Of a stretch of DNA of 16,393 bases, positions 15,086 through 16,393 are shown piece by piece. Each line of letters starts with the position of its first letter. The first letter of the stretch is position 1. The notes under the pieces are model-generated. The model was not told the DNA's origin and ran no database searches. It worked only from the letters and a program-made list of their open reading frames with translations. The stretch is taken from NCBI GenBank assembly GCA_964493095.1, contig CAZBNG010000046.1:1-16393 (forward strand). The letters are read 5' to 3'. The position numbers and the translations under genes are program-made. Origin of the DNA: CAYXSX01 sp964493095. GTDB taxonomy: Bacteria > Pseudomonadota > Alphaproteobacteria > Micavibrionales > Micavibrionaceae.

Positions 15086-15306
15086 CGCTTTTTACGCAGT
15101 TCTTTCAATTTCGCCAACGCATGTTCAATTTCCGCCGGGTAATCGCGGCGCTCGACAAATTCCCCGCCGCCGGCCTTGCGCGTAATGGAAAGCTCAAGGG
15201 CCTTCGTCAGGCAGTCCGCCACATCGATATCTTCCTGATCAAGAGCAAGCTTTAAGGCTTCTACAATCCGGTCGCTAAGGCGTATTCTGTTTTCCTGAGA
15301 GTCCAT
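15082..15306 (-). CDS. Small hypothetical protein (74 aa)
   Basis: I do not recognise a named family. The protein is acidic in its first half and basic at its end, with two or three predicted helices: SDRIVEALKLALDQEDIDVA, then CLTKALELSITRK, then a charged C-terminal helix ending KLKELRKKR. It is soluble, with no signal peptide, cysteine cluster or DNA-binding motif. The start at 15306 (MDSQ) is preferred over the in-frame ATG at 15333, because AGGAGG (15317-15322) lies upstream of the former and would be inside the longer form. It lies 54 bases downstream of the reverse-strand hydrolase and may be the last gene of that operon. Its stop overlaps the convergent ligA stop by 4 bases. Confidence 0.75.
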   Translation of the reverse strand: MDSQENRIRLSDRIVEALKLALDQEDIDVADCLTKALELSITRKAGGGEFVERRDYPAEIEHALAKLKELRKKR

Positions 15307-15316
15307 AGGGTGAGTG

Positions 15317-15322
15317 CCTCCT
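15317..15322 (-). promoter_or_regulatory. Ribosome-binding site fixing the start of the 74-aa gene
   Basis: The reverse strand reads AGGAGG, ten bases before the ATG at 15306. The alternative ATG at 15333 would place this sequence inside the coding region and has no comparable site upstream. Confidence 0.65.
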
Positions 15323-15360
15323 CTTAAAATCACATCTGCAGTTTGCGGTATATGGGCGCG

Positions 15361-16296
15361 TTAAATCAAGCCGTAAAATTCATTCAGAAACGCATTTCGG
15401 ATCGGATCGCGCTCCATAAGGATTTCATGAAGCGATTCCGGCAGCTCCAGAAGGTGCGCATCGGGAATAATGTCTGCCGCCCTTCGTGTGGCGCCACTGT
15501 CCACCAGTATATCCCGGCCGGCGGCGGCCAGCAGGACGGGTATTTCGATCTGCGAAAGCTGCGTGCGTAGTTTCCTGCAGGAGGTAAGCGCTTCGTAAAT
15601 CCAGCCGAAGGTTACCCCGCCGACAGCGATTTCCGGCTTGGCCTTAAACCATAAATTTTGCACGCTGTTGCGTGCAGGGTCGGAGGATAAATGCGCGCGC
15701 CCTTCCTCGGGGCTTTTAAAATCGGGGTTCCAGTCGCCGCCGCCTGGAACATAGAGCGTTTCCACCCAGTTGCGCAGCCCCCTGGCCAGTCCCAAAGCAA
15801 GGGGAGGGGGCAGGTATTTAACAGCGTAAATATTGAGCATCGGCGCGCTGAAAGCCGCTTTTTCAAATGTTTCCGGGTGAGCACAAAGGTAACGCAGCCC
15901 GAGATTTCCGCCCATGGAATGCGCCAGCATGATCAGGCGTTTGCCCTTCAGATGCGTGGCAATTTGCGCAAGGAAGGCATGCAGGTCGGCAACGTCGTCT
16001 TCAAACGGCCCGGCGTGACGCTTGTGCGGGTTGGCAAGATAGCGCCCCGATCCGCCCTGCCCGAACCAGTCCATAACGGCAACGCCGTGACCGCGCTCCA
16101 AAATGCCCCGCAGCGTTTCAAAGGCTTTTTCCGCCGGTTCCGCAAGGCCGGGCAGGTAAAAAACCATGCTTTTGGCGCTGGCGGGAATGGAAAAACCGTA
16201 GCGCAGCTCGCGCCCCGTTAACCTCTCAAAGCTGCCCCACTGCCACCCCTCAGGGGGCAGGAAACGTTCTTCCAGGCCGGGCGGGTTAACGCTCAT
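15361..16296 (-). CDS. Alpha/beta hydrolase, lysophospholipase/monoacylglycerol lipase type
   Basis: The 311-residue protein matches the PldB-like serine hydrolases (COG2267 type), which cleave lysophospholipids or monoacylglycerols. Motifs are FYLPGLAEP (46-54), VMDWFGQGGSGRY (74-86), nucleophile elbow AHSMGG with S127, likely acid D262 in AAGRDILVDSG, and likely base H290 in ELPESLHEI. No signal peptide or transmembrane helix is visible, so it is probably cytosolic or peripheral. Its ATG overlaps the stop of pntB by one base (TAATG), so it is translationally coupled to the transhydrogenase. The exact substrate cannot be told from sequence. It is unrelated in detail to the other hydrolase at 2858-3625 beyond the shared fold. 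Confidence 0.88.
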   Translation of the reverse strand: MSVNPPGLEERFLPPEGWQWGSFERLTGRELRYGFSIPASAKSMVFYLPGLAEPAEKAFETLRGILERGHGVAVMDWFGQGGSGRYLANPHKRHAGPFEDDVADLHAFLAQIATHLKGKRLIMLAHSMGGNLGLRYLCAHPETFEKAAFSAPMLNIYAVKYLPPPLALGLARGLRNWVETLYVPGGGDWNPDFKSPEEGRAHLSSDPARNSVQNLWFKAKPEIAVGGVTFGWIYEALTSCRKLRTQLSQIEIPVLLAAAGRDILVDSGATRRAADIIPDAHLLELPESLHEILMERDPIRNAFLNEFYGLI

Positions 16297-16393
16297 TACT
16301 CAAGCGCTTTGATGATGTCTTCGGTCATTTTTTTGGCGTCGCCCAGAAGCATCATGGTGTTGTCGGCGTAAAAGAGCGGGTTGTCGATGCCCG
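16296..16393 (-). CDS. pntB: NAD(P) transhydrogenase subunit beta, C-terminal end (partial)
   Basis: Only the last 32 codons lie in the window; the gene continues past the right edge. They begin GIDNPLFYADNTMMLLGDAK and end in KALE. This is the characteristic C-terminus of PntB, the membrane subunit whose NADP-binding domain III includes the DNPLFY…NTMMLFGDAK segment. The enzyme uses the proton gradient to transfer hydride from NADH to NADP. The stop TAA overlaps the start codon of the downstream hydrolase by one base, so the two are in one transcript. Confidence 0.92.
   Translation of the reverse strand, partial: GIDNPLFYADNTMMLLGDAKKMTEDIIKALE

Overview
The window is a chromosomal segment of an alphaproteobacterium. 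The evidence is the order murB – ddl – ftsQ – ftsA – ftsZ – lpxC – bamD – recN – ligA, the FtsZ type (very long linker ending in DIPAFLRRQAN), and an ftsZ leader carrying a DnaA box and clustered GANTC sites, as in cell-cycle-regulated alphaproteobacteria. The DNA is moderately GC-rich. I cannot place it in an order or genus from sequence alone. All genes appear intact except the one cut by the right edge.

Left part (1–3719). murB is flanked on both sides by copies of one dispersed palindromic repeat (99–179 and 1117–1207). Two reverse-strand genes then interrupt the division cluster: an alpha/beta hydrolase (2858–3625) and a membrane-anchored MurF-like ligase (1218–2834) in which transmembrane helices replace the usual N-terminal UDP-MurNAc-binding domain. 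They face, across a 94-bp divergent promoter region, an atypical D-Ala–D-Ala-ligase-like ATP-grasp gene (3720–4964) that sits exactly where ddlB is expected. These three genes look like one functional unit and are the best candidate here for an under-described system.

Middle (3720–9173). The ddl-like gene, ftsQ and ftsA are tightly packed and should be co-transcribed. ftsZ follows after a 306-bp non-coding leader rich in regulatory signals and ends at a clear intrinsic terminator. FtsQ (divisome scaffold), FtsA (membrane tether) and FtsZ (ring polymer) form the cytokinesis core; MurB, and probably the ligases, supply peptidoglycan precursors.

Right part (9174–15085). lpxC has its own well-formed promoter. 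It commits UDP-acyl-GlcNAc to lipid A, and bamD encodes an outer-membrane assembly lipoprotein, so this stretch serves the outer membrane. recN and ligA (overlapping by 3 bases at GTGA) serve DNA repair and replication. ligA carries an in-frame palindromic-element insertion of about 30 codons, resembling Rickettsia palindromic elements.

Right edge (15082–16393, reverse strand). The 3' end of pntB (proton-translocating transhydrogenase beta subunit) is coupled through TAATG to an alpha/beta hydrolase of the lysophospholipase type. A 74-codon hypothetical gene follows and converges on ligA with a 4-base overlap.
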